This document shows, piece by piece, positions 62,345-64,000 of a stretch of 64,000 nt of DNA. The position numbers were made by a program, and so were the translations under genes. The notes under the pieces were generated by a model. That model saw only the letters and a program-made list of their open reading frames with translations, did no database searches and was not told the DNA's origin. Positions within the stretch are counted from its first letter, which is position 1, and every line of letters begins with the position of its first letter. Source of the DNA: Clostridium cylindrosporum DSM 605 (GTDB taxonomy: Bacteria; Bacillota; Clostridia; Clostridiales; Caloramatoraceae); assembly GCF_001047375.1 (NCBI RefSeq), contig NZ_LFVU01000003.1:1-64000 (forward strand), in the 5' to 3' direction.

Positions 62345-63724
62345 ATGCTTAGCATATTTAAAGAGTTGTTTACTAGGGAAGAATTACTTAAAGGGAATTT
62401 TGGAATAGAAAGAGAAGCTCTAAGGGTAAGTGAAAATGGAGATCTATCAACAAAGAACCATCCTAAGATTTTTGGGAAAAAATTAGAGAACCCTTATGTT
62501 ACAGTAGATTTTGCAGAAAGTCAGGTAGAGATGATAACCCCAATATATCAATATATTGGAGATGTATATAATTGCCTAGACAAACTTTATGATTATGTAG
62601 CTGTAAATATTGAAGATGAATATCTTTGGCCACAATCTATGCCTTGTAGAATTAATGATTATAGGAATATTAAGGTTGCAGACTTTGAAGACACTAATGG
62701 TGGACAAGATGCAAAAAAATATAGACAGCAACTTGTAGTTAAGTATGGTGCGAAAAAGCAGTTGATATCAGGTATTCACTATAATTTTTCATTTAGTGAG
62801 GAAGTAGTAAGAAAATTATATGATTATTTTGGTGAAGAAAGCTATAGGGAGTTTAAAGATAAGTTTTATCTAAGAATAGCAAGAAATTACCTAAGATATA
62901 GATGGCTTATAGTATATTTGTTAGGATCAACACCAATAGTACATGAAACCTTTGATGAAAAATGTGTAAAGAAGCTAGAAAAATGGGGAAATGAAGAATT
63001 TTCGAATTTAAATTCAATTTCATATAGAAATAGTGAGTATGGGTACGAAAACCTAGTAGACATATATCCAAACTATAATAGTGTAGATGAATATGTTGAA
63101 AGTATAGAGGAATTCATAAATAAGGGACTTCTTTATAATCATAAGGAACTTTATTCTCAGGTAAGATTAAAGGCTAAGGATAATACTAGGTTTTTGGAAT
63201 CTTTAAAATATGATGGTATTAATTATCTTGAAATTAGAAGCATTGATATTAATCCATATAAAAAAGCAGGAATATGCCTTAATGATTTAAAATTTCTTCA
63301 TATTTTTGTTATATTTCTTTGTATTAAAGAGGAATCAGATTATAAAATGTGGCAACAAGATGCTGCATTTAATCAAAGGGAAATAGCTAAGTATGGTCTT
63401 GCTGATATTAGCTTAAAAAAAGATGGGAAGAATATTGATAGGTTATCATATTCAAGGGAAATACTACGAGAAATTGAGAACATTAATAAATTCTTTGGAC
63501 TTTATGAAGAGGAAGTAATAAAAGATAAGATAAATAAAACAGAAAATACTGAACTAACATATGCGTATAAAATTAAACATCATGTTGAAAAGTATGGATA
63601 TGTAGAACATAACATAAATCTTGCAAAACAGCATGTAAAGAAAGTTACATATAAAGAAGATTTTATGAATTTAAAGGAAAAGTACATTTATAAGATAGAT
63701 GAAAAGCTTATAGGTAGTATATAA
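62345..63724 (+). CDS. glutamate-cysteine ligase (GshA part of GshAB type), copy 1
   Basis: 459 aa; the ATG at 62345 matches the start of the downstream paralogue (same GGAAGG(G)TGT spacing). LLKGNFGIEREALRVSENGD, PYVTVDFAESQVEMITP and YNFSF are GshA active-site blocks. The C-terminal ATP-grasp half of bifunctional GshAB enzymes is missing, so it should make only gamma-glutamylcysteine. It ends with its own terminator, and a second copy follows. Confidence 0.88.
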   Translation: MLSIFKELFTREELLKGNFGIEREALRVSENGDLSTKNHPKIFGKKLENPYVTVDFAESQVEMITPIYQYIGDVYNCLDKLYDYVAVNIEDEYLWPQSMPCRINDYRNIKVADFEDTNGGQDAKKYRQQLVVKYGAKKQLISGIHYNFSFSEEVVRKLYDYFGEESYREFKDKFYLRIARNYLRYRWLIVYLLGSTPIVHETFDEKCVKKLEKWGNEEFSNLNSISYRNSEYGYENLVDIYPNYNSVDEYVESIEEFINKGLLYNHKELYSQVRLKAKDNTRFLESLKYDGINYLEIRSIDINPYKKAGICLNDLKFLHIFVIFLCIKEESDYKMWQQDAAFNQREIAKYGLADISLKKDGKNIDRLSYSREILREIENINKFFGLYEEEVIKDKINKTENTELTYAYKIKHHVEKYGYVEHNINLAKQHVKKVTYKEDFMNLKEKYIYKIDEKLIGSI

Positions 63725-63748
63725 ATTAAAGAATTTGATATATAATCT

Positions 63749-63775
63749 AAGCTAGAGTATACGCTCTAGCTTTTT
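63749..63775 (+). terminator. terminator between the two ligase genes
   Basis: AAGCTAGAG-TATA-CGCTCTAGCTTTTT. Confidence 0.92.
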
Positions 63776-63853
63776 AGATATTAAACTTAAGTATCTAAAA
63801 GTAAAAAGCACATAAACTAAGTTAAAAATTGATATAAACTCGGAAGGTGTAAA

Positions 63854-64000
63854 ATGCTAAATATATATAAGAATTTATTTAATAAAAATGAACTTCTAAA
63901 TGGAAACTTTGGTCTAGAACGTGAAGCACTTAGGGTAGATTCAAATGGATATATTTCCTTTAAAGAGCATCCAAGTGTTCTAGGAGATAAAATAGATAAT
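63854..64000 (+). CDS. glutamate-cysteine ligase paralogue (partial, copy 2)
   Basis: 49 codons before the edge. LLNGNFGLEREALRVDSNGY is ~70% like the start of copy 1, so this is a tandem paralogue; whether it has the ATP-grasp half is outside the window. Ribosome site GGAAGGTGTAAA. Confidence 0.85.
   Translation, partial: MLNIYKNLFNKNELLNGNFGLEREALRVDSNGYISFKEHPSVLGDKIDN

Overview
The window is AT-rich chromosomal DNA from a low-GC Firmicute, most likely Clostridium sensu stricto. The host block miaB-mutS-mutL-miaA-hfq, the strong AGGAGG-type ribosome binding sites, the GshAB-like ligases and the Clostridium-style phage genes all point there. I cannot name the species from sequence alone.

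Layout. (1) 1-4.3 kb is accessory chromosome: the C-terminal tail of a TDPAPT-repeat protein, an HD-domain protein, a secreted ComEC-like metallo-beta-lactamase lipoprotein, a GGDEF diguanylate cyclase and a GNAT fragment. (2) 4.3-9.4 kb is a decayed prophage: three paralogous ~55-aa small genes (one broken) with matching terminators, an XhlA-like fragment, a deleted amidase, a tRNA-Ser(GCU) preceded by a GC-richer structured segment, and a replication-relaxation-like protein. (3) 9.55-53.56 kb is an apparently complete ~44.0-kb prophage. It is bounded by two copies of the promoter and 5' end of miaB. The left copy is cut off after 38 codons and the right copy drives the intact gene. (4) 53.56-64 kb is host core: miaB, mutS, mutL, miaA, hfq, a methionine gamma-lyase/aluminium-resistance homologue, and two tandem glutamate-cysteine ligase genes (the second runs off the window).

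The prophage combines a lambda-type head with a P2-type contractile tail. Head and packaging genes are Nu1-like and GpA terminase, DUF6148, portal, ClpP-like protease with a nested scaffold, gpD-like decoration protein and GpE-like capsid. Tail genes are sheath, tube, chaperone with a programmed -1 frameshift, tape measure, gpX/D/V/U/W/J/I homologues and fibres. A leftward lysogeny arm runs from a CI-like repressor through an ImmA/IrrE peptidase, two exported or membrane proteins, an SF2 helicase with a small partner, and a large serine recombinase. A rightward early arm starts at a Cro-like protein and holds a DnaD-type initiator with five regularly spaced iterons (a likely origin), SSB and small proteins, then an ArpU/RinA-like late regulator and a minimal tyrosine recombinase. 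XhlA, holin and amidase end the late operon.

Several cargo genes are good candidates for uncharacterised systems. They are a 915-aa DUF4062-like/helical protein between attL and the integrase, the helicase plus 102-aa pair in the lysogeny arm, an isolated HEPN-motif gene (R-x4-H) with its own promoter and terminator in the early region, and a secreted/membrane cassette (47.8-51.4 kb) whose MBL protein resembles the chromosomal one at 1.2 kb. The most unusual structural feature is the miaB mimicry at the integration site: the phage appears to carry a replacement promoter and 5' end for an essential-type tRNA-modification gene. The decayed element next door looks like an older occupant of the same site.
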